DNA of 64,000 bases from Coccinella septempunctata (Eukaryota; Arthropoda; Insecta; Coleoptera; Coccinellidae): assembly GCF_907165205.1 (NCBI RefSeq), contig NC_058190.1, positions 43,450,116-43,514,115 of the forward strand, given 5' to 3'. Below the pieces are notes generated by a model. The model saw only the letters and a program-made list of their open reading frames with translations, searched no databases and was not told the origin of the DNA. A program made the position numbers and the translations under genes. Shown piece by piece: positions 1 to 13,774 of the stretch (position 1 is its first letter; each line of letters opens with the position of its first letter).

Positions 1-566
1 AATCTGAAATTTTGGTAGAAAGTTGTAATATTGATGGGAAAATAACTGTTGATGTAAAAAACAGATCAGAAGAAAAAGGAAACCCATCTGGTCTCCTCCT
101 GGTAAAAAGTAATGGAGTGTTCAAAGGATATTTTGAGAGGCCTGAAGCCACAATGAAGGAATTCACAGATGATGGTTTTTTCATAACTGGAGATATTTGT
201 GAATATGATATTGAAAAAGATCTATTCAAAATTTTAGGAAGAGCTAATGTTGATATCATCAAATCCGGTGGTTACAAAATAAGTGCCCTAGAAATTGAAA
301 CGGAATTGTTGAATAATGGAGATATCAAAGAATGTTCAGTAGTTGGTATTCCCGATGAAAAATGGGGGGAAAGGATTGCTGCAATTGTTGTCTTGAATGG
401 CGACAAAACAATGACTGTGGAAGATTTGAAGACCTGGGCATCTAACAGGTTACCAAAATATAGTATTCCCACTGTTTTGAAAGTTGTAGAGGCTATCCCA
501 AGAAATACTATGGGAAAGGTAAACAAGAGGGAAATGATTAAAACTGTATTTAACAAATTAGACTGA
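1..566 (+). CDS. ACSF3: ACSF3-like malonyl-CoA synthetase, 3' part
   Basis: This is the C-terminal part of an acyl-adenylate-forming enzyme; the reading frame is already open at base 3, so the 5' exons lie outside the window. The family (ACSF3) activates malonate or methylmalonate to the CoA thioester in mitochondria. Visible motifs are GYFERPEAT, GDICEYD (the GD-x4-D nucleotide-binding motif), the hinge-type stretch LGRANVDIIKSGGYKISALEIE, and the C-terminal PRNTMGKVNKREM holding the catalytic lysine. The stop codon is TGA at 564-566, and AATAAA follows at 621-626. ACSF3 is favoured over other acyl-CoA synthetases by the RANVDIIKSGGYK and NTMGKVNK stretches. No frameshift is seen. Confidence 0.85.
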   Translation, partial: SEILVESCNIDGKITVDVKNRSEEKGNPSGLLLVKSNGVFKGYFERPEATMKEFTDDGFFITGDICEYDIEKDLFKILGRANVDIIKSGGYKISALEIETELLNNGDIKECSVVGIPDEKWGERIAAIVVLNGDKTMTVEDLKTWASNRLPKYSIPTVLKVVEAIPRNTMGKVNKREMIKTVFNKLD

Positions 567-3500
567 TATGTGAACAATTTTTTGTAAGGCTGATTATTTT
601 TAAGTTTCACTTTTTTCCAGAATAAATTTCAATTTATGAAAGATTTGTTTTTCATTCTCCTTAACTTTCAATCATCAATTGAGGTGGTTTTATAAAGTGG
701 CAGTTTCCTGAACTAAACTATTGGGTCCACAGCCAAATATTCAATTGATTATAATTTCAACTTTTATTTTCAAAGTTTTGAATTATTTAAATAATGATAT
801 TTTCCTAACCAGGGCGAAAGGGATACTTTTACAATGTGTTGACAACATATAATTTACAACTTTTTCTTCCCCATTTTCCTTCACTAATTTCAGATTCTAA
901 AGTATCACTTTCCCCCCAGTGCGGGAAAAATCACTTTCAACCAGAGACAATCGGTTTTTTTGTCTGCTCTGTGCTTTTAGCTAATAGCAAGGCAGAAATT
1001 GACTTTACTGCACGGGCTTGACAATTTCAAAACTGAGATGAGTGAGGTATGGGATAGTAGATAAAAACGCACTGGGGTAGAAAATAGGTGTTTTCCTATC
1101 AAGTGCGGAAATTTTAATTTTCCTCTCAAGTTCAAGGATGACAAAAAAGGTGAAAAATACTATCTTGTTTTCAAAAATAGTCGACTATTTCGTTTTTAAC
1201 GCATATTTTAGTATCTAGAAATGTCCTTTTTTGTTGAGGACGACAAAAAAGTAATTTATTTCGTATTTTGGAATGTATCAGTGGCGTACAACAAAAAAAT
1301 GCCGGCTTTCGATGTATACACGTTGTGCCGGATGTGCAGTTTATTCCCTTTAACACTGGTTTTTCGAAACATCTTCATATCCCTTTCTACATATTGATTT
1401 ATCCATGATAAACGAACAATTTTCGGATATAATTAATTTATATAATACTTCATAATCGAATGCCGTAGACGCCAATAAAAACCTGTACATTTTCTCTTCC
1501 CTCGAATTAACGAGATGCTCGTTCGTAGAAAAGAGAAACAATCGAAAACAAAAATTTCCATGTTACTCAATACTTTCTTCATTATCATTTCCACTCTGAA
1601 TGATTGTGCTACAAAAATTAAATCACATCATATGTTGCATGTTGTTTTCACTTCGATGGCGTATGGTAAATTTTTATAATCGCTCTCTTGAAATGCTGAG
1701 AGCGTCCATTGTTTGTGAATTCGCGTTCACTTTCTAACGTACCGTGCCCAAGAGTCGATTCGTGCGTTTTTCACCATCGTCGAATTGCGACAGGGGCGCG
1801 CTAACTTGATTTTCTGATAAGGGTTTGATCCACTAGAAATTTTCCTAAAGAAATCGAGCTATTTTGCTCTTGAACCTTTCATTATCTCAATATGTAACCC
1901 CTCAGTTTGCCTATTTGTATGTAATTTTTTGTGATGAAACAAAAATTGGATCATTTTAAAACACAAAATGCTTACTTTACTCATAATTGAAAAAAAAATG
2001 ATAGAAGGACGCATATTCACTTTGGGTGATAGTCTATATACAAGATTTGGGCATCACAAGTCTCTGGAATAAGATCATTTATGCAACCAATTACTCGAAA
2101 ACTCATTTTGAGTTTTTGGTCGAAGGTTGAAGAAATATTAATTAATATAAGCAGTCTCTGAAGACAGCTGTGCTAAAAATAAAATTTTCAGAGATGTTTT
2201 TTGAAATAAGTACTCGGATTCTGAAAAATTAACTGAAGACACAACTCTGTAGTAGGTATTTGTACTGAAAGTTTGAAGATCCCTCATTATTTCATTCAAA
2301 AAATAAGTCTCTGAGACAGAATACTTTATAGCTTTTTCAAGTGGGTGAAGGTAGGTATATATGATACATATTAATCTGAAGATAATATGAGAAATTAGAG
2401 GGAATAATTGGTTTGGAAAGAAATTTTTCTACAGTTAGAATAACGACATTCATATTTGAAAAATATCTCAAAAAATACATACCTAAGTATAAGGATCTTG
2501 GAATTCGAATATTCTGTAGATAAAAAACGAAGCGTTTGCGTTTTAATTCTCAAAATAAGCATGCCTTCTTCCATTATGCAATTGATATACGAGAAAGGAC
2601 ATTCCATTTCACTATGTTTGGCGAAAAACTCAAAATTCGTCATTTCATTCAGCCACATTTCGAACAGTTTGGAGATTTGAAAGCATTAGATTGCATCAGG
2701 GAAAAAAAATAGTTTCTACTCTCAGTAGTTTTTCTGGCCCCTGCCATGCCCCTAACGTAGTTACGCCAGTGTAGAATCACCTCATCGAAGAGTGGTGTAT
2801 AATTTCTATTATAATGGGATCGCCATTTGAATTCCTCGAAACTGCGAACCGTTCACTTTCGATTATACAGATTTTCAAAATGTTATTAGAAACATCACGA
2901 GAGTATTTATGAGAGATGTTCATTTATTCAACACCGACACTCCATGAAGATTCCGATGTTATAAAACGTGGTGTTAAACGTCTCGTTTTCAGATGGATAG
3001 TTATTTAGAGATTAGAAGAGAATTTGAAATTAATATGGTGAAGATATTGTGGAGGGATAATAAGTATGAAAACTTTTATGTACAAAATTGTTCACCACTT
3101 CACGCACAGAAATGCTGTTTTTATAAAAAAAAATTTAAAAAACAATTCCTTCAAACGATTAAAGAACGATCAGAGAAGAGACAACTGAAGAGATTCCACA
3201 TCTATCCAGACCACCCAAAATCGGTTGAAGTTTGTGCCGAAAATATTGCTTCATTCTGGAGATGATATTGAATTAGTTCTTGCATTTTGCTTGGTACATT
3301 ATTCAATCTTCTTAATATCCGCATTATATATACTCTTTTCCATCATGGGAAACCAGCTGGAATGAATTCTTAACAACAATAGATAAGCAGATACTGATGA
3401 GAGGTGTGAAGGATAATAATTTAATAAATTATAATAAGGACAAAGGATTAAGCACCACTTTATCTGTTATATGATAACAAAACAAAACAAATTGTTTGTT

Positions 3501-4380
3501 CTCCTTCTTCATTGAGAAACATCAATTTTGGATAATTATAGATCTTCTGCTTTGGCTCATAAATTAATTGGATTTGTGAGAAATCTTGAGGAAGAAGAGA
3601 TATCTATCAAGAAAATAATGTAAGTATTGGGTAAAGAGATTAAACCAAAACTAGTACAATAATTGTACTTTTTGATTCATATTTAAACTGACCTAGCATT
3701 CAACAAGTTAATTCAAGGTTTTTCTCTGATGCTGCATCGAGTTTTTCATCAAAATAAGTGGAAAGTACACATTCCGAGTCTCCAAATTTTATTTACTCCA
3801 ATTAAAATATTTTTTTCTTTTCACTTTCGCAACAAGTGAATGAATGGGTCCTTAATAAGCCTATTTCTTCGAATGGGGAGAAGGGTTACCCAACTACCAT
3901 ATCAAATCTATAATTTGCATAATGACTAGACTAATCATTTTTAATCGTTGCAAAATTCCTAATAGTATTTTGATTACATTTTTTCCGCACGAAACCTCGT
4001 CACGGCAGATGGATAAGGTGGTATTTCGTATTTCGTTCGTAAATCGTGAAAATTTGAGAAGGTTGGTAGACATAATCTGCACTACGCAAAAGTACGTACA
4101 TATTTCACTCACACAGTTAACCCACAGTCCTATATTTTCGTAGAGGGCAGGAAGACCTAGGTCGTTAGCCCTTTGAAACATTGTTTCAATAAAGTTTACT
4201 ACTACTACTATTTTCGTAGAACAAAATAGGTAATAATAGCAACGTTAGAAAAGTCCCTATTTTAGAAGCGACTCCATATCTCAGAAGAGTTGCAAAACGT
4301 AAATTAGACCCTCTGTTTTTTGACAAGAATTTCCAGTTGTGGGTATCACCTTAATTTTCAAAAAACCACGCCTCTATAGC
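567..4380. other. Gene-poor intergenic stretch
   Basis: After the polyadenylation signal at 621-626 I see no supported gene. Open frames are short and lack family motifs. Around 4141-4210 is a likely 3' tail of a retroposon: AATAAAG followed by repeated ACT trinucleotides (about 4188-4212), the kind of end left by some non-LTR elements. Confidence 0.5.
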
Positions 4381-4848
4381 TCTCTCTAGTTCCCATGACT
4401 TTTTTATGAAGAATGTGTTCATGTATGTATAGGGTAATTCACCTAAGCAGGCATTAGGATCGTAGAGAACTAAAAGAGATATGCGAGGATATATTGAAAA
4501 ATTCTTAGCCTACTATAGAACCAAACAAAATTTCAACCTATTCTCTTCTTAATTGGATACATTTATTACAGTGAATCTGCAACGTCTCTAGACCTTTCAA
4601 AAAATTATTCTTCATGCTCTGCAAACCAGACCTCCACAGCTATCATTACCTCCTAGTTGGAAGAAAATTTTCGACCTTTCAAACTTTTTTTCAGTTGCGA
4701 GGAAAGAGATGATAGTCGGATGGAGCCAAATCTGGTCAATAAGGGGGATGTTCTAGTAATTCAAACCCTTAATCACAATTTTTTTGCATGGCAACATGAG
4801 ATTTGTGTGCAGGAGCGTTGTCCTGCAAAAGCAAAACCCCTTTGGATC
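4381..4848 (-). mobile_element. Truncated mariner copy 1 with shared flank
   Basis: Bases 4484-4848 match the inner left end and the transposase C-terminal region of the fuller mariner copy at 49726-50947, in the same orientation with the transposase on the minus strand. The minus strand reads a decayed version of the QDNAPAH region. The copy stops abruptly near 4848. The 103 bases to its left (4381-4483) also match the flank of copy 2 (35261-35365) but not that of copy 3, so copies 1 and 2 descend from one insertion into another repeat. The target TA at the left end has decayed to TG. Confidence 0.75.
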
Positions 4849-5500
4849 TAAACTTCCAAATTGTCGAAAACTGCTCCTATATTTAAATATCTCTTGGAAA
4901 GAATTCACTCCATCTCTGCATAAACGGAGTGGACCACGCGTTCAGTACTAGCCACGAGATGAGGAGGAGAAGCAAAGAAAGTGTATGTGAAAGTATGCCC
5001 TAGAACTTGTGGCTCCCTGTCTTTATTATTATACGATTATAATGATTGTTATTCTCAAGGTCGGACGTCTGCTAGGTCCTGGCAGCTGGGAGGATCAGCG
5101 CCGTATCTTCAATTTTCGGCGCCATCCCACTTTCCGCTGTCAATGGTACCGGACGTTTCCGGTATTTCTGCATGAAAGTTTTTCAGGTGTCTACTGGCAC
5201 CGGGTACCAGAAGATTAAGATTGATCATCTTTCGAATTTCTCCGAATACGCTCTTGATTGGCAGAGATGGAGGAGCTCATTTGTGTGTTTTTCCGCATGT
5301 ACTGGCTCGTACTGGGTGATTCGAAACTATTTGAAGTATTGTTTTGCATACGAAACTGAAAATGCTACCCTATTCTCTATCCTGTAAATGGTTACAGTGA
5401 GGGAAGGAAAAAAGTGATATTTTGTTGGAAATCACTCTACTATTCAAATGGATAGTTTTATAGTTCGGTATTGGGGTTACATTCCTGTTCGATCTTAAGG
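4849..5500. other. No gene recognised; locally GC-richer patch
   Basis: Nothing supported is seen. About 5060-5290 is richer in GC than its surroundings and open in two plus-strand frames, but neither product resembles a known family. It may be an old repeat. Confidence 0.35.
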
Positions 5501-5589
5501 TCAGCTCCCCATCAGAGATCTTCTCACAGTTGCGCCTTCCAGCTCCAGAGTTACAGCGAACTCTAGTATCTGCTGAGAGGATTCCAAAA

Positions 5590-5800
5590 AGGCTAAGTAC
5601 TCATTCCTCGTATAATTTCTAGCCTAAGGCATTTCTTGCACAGGCTTGCAATTGAGAGGCATTCTGTAACCATGTGAACAGGAGTTTCTTCCTTCTTCTA
5701 GCCCACAGAATCCACACTCGTCGGTTTCTGATAAGCCCATCCTCATCATATGCTTCCCAAGCCTTATATTCATCATGAATTAGACGGTACTCCAAAATTC
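5590..5800 (-). mobile_element. Jockey/R1-type non-LTR retroposon 3' remnant
   Basis: The minus strand encodes a degraded end of a reverse-transcriptase ORF: RLGKHMMRMGLSETDECGFC, then after a frameshift HMVTEC, which together resemble the C-terminal CCHC knuckle that follows the RNase H domain in jockey/R1-clade elements. Stops and a frameshift show it is dead. A related tail occurs at 34405-34540. Confidence 0.6.
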
Positions 5801-5829
5801 AACTTCGTGTGAAGTGATTCCGATAGTTG

Positions 5830-8800
5830 TGAGCTACAGGTAGCATAACTTTATGCTATAAGGGTAAAGTCTAGGCGTTTACCTTGAAGGTTTGCCAAAA
5901 ATTGAACGAATGATTTCTGAGATGCAGAATTTTTTTCAGTAGATCACCAAAGTGTGGAAGATTTTAATTTCTTAGACATTTCTATCACATACTTTAGCAT
6001 TACTGTTTCATTCACAATTTCTTTCAATTCTTTACCAGCACCTTTTAAAAATTTTTGTAACAAGATTTTTTGGAATTTCCTGGTATCAATTGTGATACAG
6101 CAGATCGGCTAACATTAGAAACTCCAGTTTGAACCTTCATAAGTATAGGTATCAATCATGTAAAATGTAAACTTGTAGACGACAAATTGAATAAATCCAT
6201 GCTATATGATATAAGATAACATACCTGATTAGATGTGTCTAAATATAAGAAATATTATTGTGATTTGAGAGTCTCATTTCTAGCACTGGTACCTATTGCA
6301 GTTATGATGCAGGTGTGATAAGAATATCTATGATACTTCTGTATAAATACCTTCAAAGCACTTGCAACTTTGCGTGTGCTTTAAAAGCTCACTTATACAC
6401 TGTGTATGATAATCATATGCTATTATTTCTGTACTCACTTCAATCCTCAAATTCAGAGTATTTCAGGCTCTAATCGTGTACCTACTCTATGTTGGTATAA
6501 AATTTCAATTATGTGTCTACTGAGAGCATTTTTTCTTGATTTTAAATTTTTCTTCAAAAACTAAACCAAACTACTGTCACTAGCATTGTTTTTCAATTGG
6601 AATTTTGAGAAAAGTAGCCAACTCTATTCAAGCCCTATTTTCTGGTAAGTTGATCCCACTCATAGGTAGGTGACTTCCCAAGGCCTTCAGATTCTCCAGA
6701 TTCTTGCACTTTTCCCTACACTCAGCACAAGTCCATTTAAATAAGGTTCATCCATCAGAAAATATATCCGGTTATTACAAAATTGTCAATAATGACCTCT
6801 CTAACTGTTTATGTCTTGTTATCATAATTCATGACTACGAATGAAATATTTAAAAATCTTTTTACGAAGAATCGCAAATATTTGTGTGAGCGAGCAACAA
6901 TGAATTGTTCTATTGTTCCATTTTCTCTTTCAAAATTTCCCACAGTTGTTAGGCTAATGGTAAACAGCACGACTGCCAAATTAAGTGCTGGAATAAGTCA
7001 CGAAACTGTAACGAAATAATTCAATGTCGTTTTTCGAAACGGAATTAAACTGATGATGAATGAGCTCAGTTTAACCCACCTACTTGTAACTTACTTACAA
7101 GTCACAATTCCGCAAATATATTGTTGTTGTAGAACCTCTAGAACAGATAAGTAGGATGGAATATCAAATAAGTTCGAATAAATGGCATTGCAGTATAAAT
7201 GGCAGAGAATAACTTTGAATATCAAACAAATAGACAGGTGCGATGTTTTTGATTCGAAATTAATTAATTTCATTCTCCCATCAGACGCATTTTCCCTAAT
7301 GAACCTAGTGTATAACATTTTTTTATGTGAATAAATGGAGTGTGGAGTGACTGATTTAACGTTGTTTTACTTCAGGACGGTATTATAGAGATGGTCACCT
7401 CCATTGTGACACCCTAAAACAGAAACAGAAATATATTCAGTATGCGGGATAAGCAAAATTGTTTAGTGATAACCAGTAGCGGAGATAATTGTGGTGGTTG
7501 TCACAAAATGATTCCTAATTAATGAGTTGATAATAAGATTCAATTTTGAATCGACAATAGTAAGCGTTTCTGAAAAAAAAAACACATGGTTGATAGGGTG
7601 ACGAAGCAAAAGATTCTTCATATTGTGGTATCAAATCTCTTATCCCACTACATTCTACGCCGCTGAAAATTTCCAGCCAACTTTCAAGCCTCGCAGGAGA
7701 ACACCACACAAATAACCATCTTCGTTTCTCATCCTCCCACTCAAGATCCGGGCGTAAGATCTGTTTTTTTTTAGAAATTGAAGACAATCACCAAAACATG
7801 ATTTCTTTTTCTTTTTTCAATCACGGATATACACGAACTACGTAAGAAGGTAATTTCGATCCTTGGTCGGCCTTGCCACTCACTTTTGGTAACAACCCAG
7901 TAAAACTTTCTCGATTGTCTTCATCTCCAGCCTCCAATATACACATAAAAAAATAACATCACACGTGATTCTTAATATTCGTACGCCGGAATACGGATTT
8001 CGAAGGACAGAGCAGGCTCTAAGATATTTTCGGCATAAGTATGTGATAATTTATTCAAATCTTCCTCCCGCATATTTCAGTGAAAAGTATGCTAAAAATC
8101 GATATTCACTATTATGTAGAAGAATGCTGGATCAAGTCCATTTTCATTATAAATTACGCCACGTTTTAAGAATAATTGAAGAGTTTGAGGGTGTTTGAAA
8201 TTTGTTAAAACAAACGATAACTATATCAGAAATTGATAGACCCTTTGTTGCTGAGGATTATTTGGCTATTGACCTCCAAAAAGCATTCAATAAGTTTAAA
8301 TAGTTCATCCTCATAATAAAAAAAACCCCAAACCCCATCAAGCATCCTCAGCAACAAATGGTCTGTCCATTTCTAACACAAAAAGTTTGGGTTGCCATTC
8401 ACCCTCCACCCCTAGTAGAGGAAGAGATGCATAACGAGTATTTTTCTACAAAATGGTAACTACAAATGTTTCACTATCATAAAATTATCTTCTGGTGGAT
8501 GACGGTATATAATTACTTCCACCCTCTTGCAAATGAAATCGAAACACGTGTATTTGTTAAATAACATGCTAGTGAATATAATGTAATTATGTTTCTAGTT
8601 ATTTTAAGAGTGCCTTGGGAATCACTTTTACCTCTTTTTGTAAAACTCTGTATAGATTTGATTAAAAACTGCCATCTTTATATTGAGAAAACGGAAAAGA
8701 ATGGGCAGTATTTTCTGGATTATGTAGTAATCATATTTGACATCAATGATCATCCACCAAAGCGGCTATATTCAGGTTCATTTTTGATATTACAAAACCT

Positions 8801-9168
8801 ATTGAGTCAGGACAAGAAAGAATGATACACAATATGGTTCTTCAAGGATAAGACATTAATTGAATATTACTAAACAAAATTCTTTAATGACCTGCGTTGA
8901 AAGACGAACGTTGAACTAGTTGGCTTTGTTCGTATTTACCAAAAATAATAACGAAATTATGCACTCATGTATTTTCAGGTATTGCGTTCCGCGTCGTTAA
9001 AAACCTGCTGGCGAAATCTCAGTTGAAATTATGAGAATAATGGATATTCCGAACTAGGTATCATTCTTACGATCGAATGGAGAAATTCGCAAGAGAGTGG
9101 GGGTCAGAGAATGCTCGAATATGAAGGGGTTAAAATATTTCGTGCGAATTTCATTCCTAATTGAATAG
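5830..9168. other. Intergenic stretch without recognised genes
   Basis: I see only short chance open frames and AT-rich sequence. The minus strand of about 5890-6140 has a patch of plausible but interrupted coding sequence that I could not assign to a family. No RNA gene was recognised. Confidence 0.4.
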
Positions 9169-10200
9169 TATACAGGGTGAGTCAATAGAGCTCTATCGGT
9201 CGATGAATTTTGGGCTAAGAGAATGATTCAAACTTTGGCGGAATCGACTCCACCAGCGCCTAAGCTATAACAAGTCAAATCTGAATGTTCAGACAAACCT
9301 TTGGCTTTTTCGAATATCCTATCAATTTTGAGGAATCTTAAAATATAGGTACAGGGTGTTTTTTTTTAATTCAGTGACCATATGTCAGTATGAACTAGTT
9401 GTTGCAAAGAATAAACACACCAACTATCATCAAAATATACAGGTTGAGTCTTTGAATCTTACTAATATTTTAACAGTAAATTCTTTATGTCAAACGAAAC
9501 ACAGTTTCCTATACTATTTTTATCGATTCGGTCCTGATAAAAAGATAAAGCCATTTTAAGTTTTCATAATGAGCTATGCCACCCCTAGAGAAACAAAATT
9601 CTTTTGAAAATAACAAGCTAAATCTATGACACTACATATATGTGGATCTTTTAAACAGAGTTGCATTCAGCCAAAGTACCAAATTTTTCGAATATCGATG
9701 TTTTTTATTTTTGAACTTCAAATTACTGGAAAACGGCGCATTATACGAGAAAATATGAAGAATACTTTTATCTTACAAAACTTTCGAATATTCATTACAG
9801 AGCGTCCAACTCAGACTCAAGAGTTGGGTTGCTCGAATTTTTGGTATTTTTATGGTACATAATGGTCATAATGAGAAAACTGGAAGACGTGGGTGATAAC
9901 TTGTGTTTGGAAAAGATTCATCAAATAAATGAAAAAATATATTCCGAAATTCCTTTCATTCGATAGAACCGTTTGTGAGATACAACTAAAATAATATTTT
10001 TTTATGGTTTTTCAACAGCATGTATCTTTTAAACCAAGCCGATTCGGAAAAAATGGTATAGGAAAAAAGTGTTTCTTTTGACTTCAAGAATCTACTTTTG
10101 AAATATTTGTACGAGTCGAAGACTCGCCCTGTATAGGGCGGTTCGAAAGTTATGGGTAATGGAATAAATTTACACAATCAATAAAACACTCTGTATCTTG
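9169..10200. repeat. Inverted-repeat element(s), TATACAGGG type
   Basis: TATACAGGGTGAGTC at 9169-9183 is matched in inverted orientation by GACTCGCCCTGTATA at 10121-10135 with one mismatch, suggesting a noncoding DNA element of about 970 bp. A second, overlapping pair (TACAGGGTGTTTT near 9352 and AAAACACTCTGTA near 10184) suggests that more than one element has landed here. No transposase is seen. Confidence 0.4.
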
Positions 10201-11498
10201 ATGATAAAGATAGAGAGACCCTTTAAATATAGGGTGACGCACCTTCGTGTCCTCTATCTACCCTTAGCTTCCACCCATTTACCAATGAGTCATCTTGTAT
10301 ATAATAATAATTGTTAAGCCATAGGTTTCATTGGGTGTATTTTTAGAAATCTATTTTACTCAATGGTTTATTGGTAAAATAATTTGATTTGATTTGTTGA
10401 TATTTAAGTAGCGACTCTGTCATTAGTTTACAGAAAGTTTGCTTCACGTTTTGATCGCTTTCACATGGACTGGCCCAATGAGAGATAACGAAATATTATA
10501 TCATAATGTTAGTAGGAATAGTGCTGTTCGAAATTTGATGAATTTAACATCTCATACATTAGTGCAAAAATGTTGATCGGAATGTGAGCTAGAATAATAA
10601 TGAAATTAAAAAATTGCATCAATTTTCCGCATTATAAGCATCATTTTCGTTCGCACTTCTCTTCCCTATCAATTCCACCATTTCAAGCGCGGCAATTTTC
10701 ATAAAAAAACAGAGAGTACCTACCTACCCAAATTCGCCACGAGAAGAAACTACCAGAAAACCATTGTTGTTTGCAACTGTAGCAGAAATGAATGCGTCGC
10801 TGTTTTAATTTGGAACACGTTCATTTATCCGCGCGACTTGTTCCGTGAAAATGTTCAATAAACAAACCGAGAAAATTGCTCGAAAATGATGAAAGTGTGA
10901 CCTTTCCACTAATTGTAGCAGAAGTCGCAATTCTTTTATGTGCGATTCCTCTCTCAAGGCTCGTTACGCTCTCAAAGATCGGATTTAAGTTGCTGATTCT
11001 ACGACAGAAGATTTAACTTCATAAGGAATCCGAATTTTTTTTTTTATTTTGAGGTCAAAAAATCATTTTTCAGTGATAACTCTTCATTAACAACCTGAAT
11101 ATTAATCTTGATCGTTCATCAGATTATTGAGTTCTGAACAGGAATGGAGGAAAGTAACAGCGATGTTAGACCTCTTTCTATGGTCACAGCAAAGATTTAA
11201 GAGGCTCTGAATGATAAGATGAAAATTATATAATTCCAGGATGTACCTACAAATGGATTCTAGAACACAAGAAACGAATACTTCTTTGATATAATGTTAC
11301 GTTGCATAAGTAGATTAGCGATAATTCCAAATCAACGAAATTGTTAGTGAATTCCAAGTTGAGTAATTTGTAACTTGTCGATTGACCTACTGCACCAAAT
11401 AAAGGAGAATTTGGTTCCAATACGTATTGTATTGGGGAAAGAAATGTTTTCTGTAAATATTTCAACTAAAATGAAAACCTCAAATAGAGAGCATGTAT
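10201..11498. other. Intergenic stretch without recognised genes
   Basis: AT-rich sequence in which I recognised no coding exon, RNA gene or complete repeat. The only notable pattern is a short T-tract near 11035. Confidence 0.4.
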
Positions 11499-11817
11499 GG
11501 GGAGTCCGAGAGAGTTGAACCCCTTTTCACTCTCAAGCCACTTAAGTTGTATCTGTAAATGGTAGCAGTTCATTTTTTACGTGAAGATATAACGCCCAAG
11601 TAGGTTACGATAGATAATAGTGGAGTGATGGTGAGATGAACATTTTGAGCACAGCAATTCTTTTTTTTAAGAACCGAAAATTGGCTCATGTCTCCCTAAC
11701 CCATGGAAGAGTTGAGCAGGGGGCGGGAGAGACTTGACCATAAGTTTGTTTGTCAGGAAAAACATTGAAACCAACGATTGTCTACATCATCAGATGTATC
11801 ATCGTATGAAATATATA

Positions 11818-13337
11818 CACTGCGCAAAAAAATTAACGCACATTCCGAAAATATCAATTTTAATGAAAGTTTACTCTACATTGACTTCATACCTTATTTT
11901 TTATGTTCTCTCGGGAAGGTTTTGAACGAAACAAGACACATTAAATGGAAGAAAAATTCAGGATTTCACCGAATCTTATGTGAAAGAAGAGAAATGAACA
12001 ATTTTCAAAATACTGAAATGCTGATAAGTGATTTAATACTTGGTATTTCCACCCCTTCCGTTAATTACAGCTCGGCAAAGACGGTTCATACTCAAAATGT
12101 GTGATCTTAAAATGTTCTGATCTAATCCTTCCCAGATTTCTCCGAGTTGGATTCATAAGTCATTAAGGGTAGCTGGATGATTTTCTGAACTTCTCAGCCT
12201 TCTATTGAGGTTGTCCCAAACCTGCTCAATCGGATTGAGATCTGGACTTCTTGCTGGCCATTCCATTCGAGAGACTTCAACCTCTTCAAGGTACTCCTGA
12301 ACGATGCGCGCACGATGGGGTCTGGCATTATCGTCCATAAAAATGAAATTTTCACCAATGTATGGGGCAAATGGCACTACATGCTCTTGAAGAATGTTCC
12401 TTATATACTTATCAGCATTCATAGCTCCATTATCAACGACCACTAGGTCTGTGCGAGCAGTCAAAGATATTCCACCCCATACCATAATCGATCCTCCCCC
12501 GAAACCAGTAGTATTCAGGAAATTGCACTGAGCATATCTTTCATGTGGACGTCTGTATACAAGGGAACGTCGATCACAATGGTAGAGGCAGAATCTAGAC
12601 TCATCTGTGAAGAGAACTCTTTCCCAATCGGCCTCTTCCCAATGGATATGCTCTCTCGCAAAATCCAAACGCGCCCTTAGATGGGTTGGGGTAAGAGCTG
12701 GGCCTCTTGCCGCGACACGAGGCCTTAAATCATATTCTCTGAGGCGATTTCTTATTATCTGAGTGCTAATTTGCACCTCATGAGTTTGCTCAAGCTGAAT
12801 TTGAAGGAGGCGAGCGGTTGCAAACCGTTGTCTCAACGAAGAAACTCTCAAGTAACGTTCTTGAATGGCAGTTGTTACCCGTGTTCTACCCTGTCCTGGT
12901 CTTCGGACATTCATACCTGTCTCCCTGAATCGCTGCAACATTCTGGACACACTCGTATGGGAAACCTTTCTGCAATTCTTGTGTATGTCCACCCTTCTTC
13001 TCGCAAAACTACCGCTTGGGCACATTCCTTTTGGGTCAAATTGCGTGTTTCGCGTTGCATAGCGATCGAGTGTAGAAAATCAAACGAAAGAAAAATTATT
13101 GATCACTACAATTGATCGAGAACAACTGATTTTAGAATGGGGCCAATACATTCAAAATCTGATAATATCATCTTTTTTTATTCCTGCTGGTAAAAAACAT
13201 CTGGATTGAAGAAAACCGTTGAAAGTGGATAACATATGCATGCATAATTCTGATAATAATAATTATCATTGAGAACACCTTCAGTTGTAGAATAAATCTG
13301 AGATTTCCATAATGTGCGTTAATTTTTTTGCGCATTG
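11818..13337 (-). mobile_element. Tc1-like DNA transposon with matching terminal repeats and TA
   Basis: The left end reads CACTGCGCAAAAAAATTAAC and the right end is its inverse with one mismatch; the repeats are 27 bases long. Both ends abut a TA (11816-11817 and 13338-13339), the standard Tc1/mariner target duplication. The element is 1520 bp. It interrupts another repeat, and the related copy at 42 kb lacks it, so the insertion came after that repeat spread. Confidence 0.92.
12033..13060 (-). pseudogene. Tc1 transposase, inactivated
   Basis: The minus-strand frame from the ATG at 13058-13060 (MQRETRNLTQKE) runs into a helix-turn-helix region, then needs a single frameshift near 12975 to continue as VSHTSVSRMLQRFRETG. 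The main open part (12153-13025) carries the DDE triad: TDESRF, MDDNARPH and SPDLNPIEQVWD. A TGA at 12153-12155 interrupts the frame after TLNDL; beyond it the same frame continues to a TAA at 12033-12035 with the usual C-terminal helix. One frameshift and one nonsense codon make it nonfunctional, although the decay is light. Confidence 0.9.
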
Positions 13338-13774
13338 TATATTTCAGTCACTCTTCCTTATTTCAACAGATGTTCTTCTTGAAACTTTTACAACTATTAT
13401 CAAAAAGGCTCATCTATTGTTAAATAATATTAATCAATGAAAGCAATAAAACTAAATTACACCACGCACCTATTAAACTTTTCAGACAGTGTAACAAACA
13501 AAAATTATTAAATTTTTTAGTTCCCAACAAAATCACGTTCAACCCTCACACTTCCGAACTGTTCTGATGGCGGCCAAAATGGAGCCGCCTCTAGTTGTGC
13601 TTTGTTACAAGTATGTCGCAAGTTATTTACGATACCGGTAGCACGAAATTTGAATTGAAATATTTGAGGAGGTTCAAGTCTCCTACCTGAGTAAGTCTTG
13701 CGGACTCCCCCTAGAAGATACAATTTTCTGGAAAGTTCGAAGTAAAATCAAACTATAAAATTTTGTTCAACATT

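Larger units (their letters stand above)
11499..13710. mobile_element. Noncoding inverted-repeat element, copy 1, interrupted by Tc1
   Basis: The unit starts with GGGGAGTCCG at 11499 and ends with its exact inverse CGGACTCCCC at 13710. A TA lies one base outside each end, a possible target duplication. Its two halves (11499-11817 and 13338-13710) match a second copy at about 41945-42829 in reverse orientation. The Tc1 element at 11818-13337 sits between the halves. Compared with copy 2, copy 1 also lacks about 150 bases just right of the Tc1 insertion. No open frame in the unit itself suggests a transposase, so it may be a nonautonomous DNA element; the superfamily is unknown. Confidence 0.65.

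Noticed and set aside
2993..3265. 90-codon open frame after a TTTTCAG acceptor-like site
   Set aside because: Lysine-rich, with no family features and no upstream partner exon; not supportable as a gene.
8589..8825. Cadherin-like motif (DINDHPP) in a short plus-strand open frame
   Set aside because: A single motif match with no surrounding cadherin repeat, no adjoining exons and AT-rich codon use; most likely chance.
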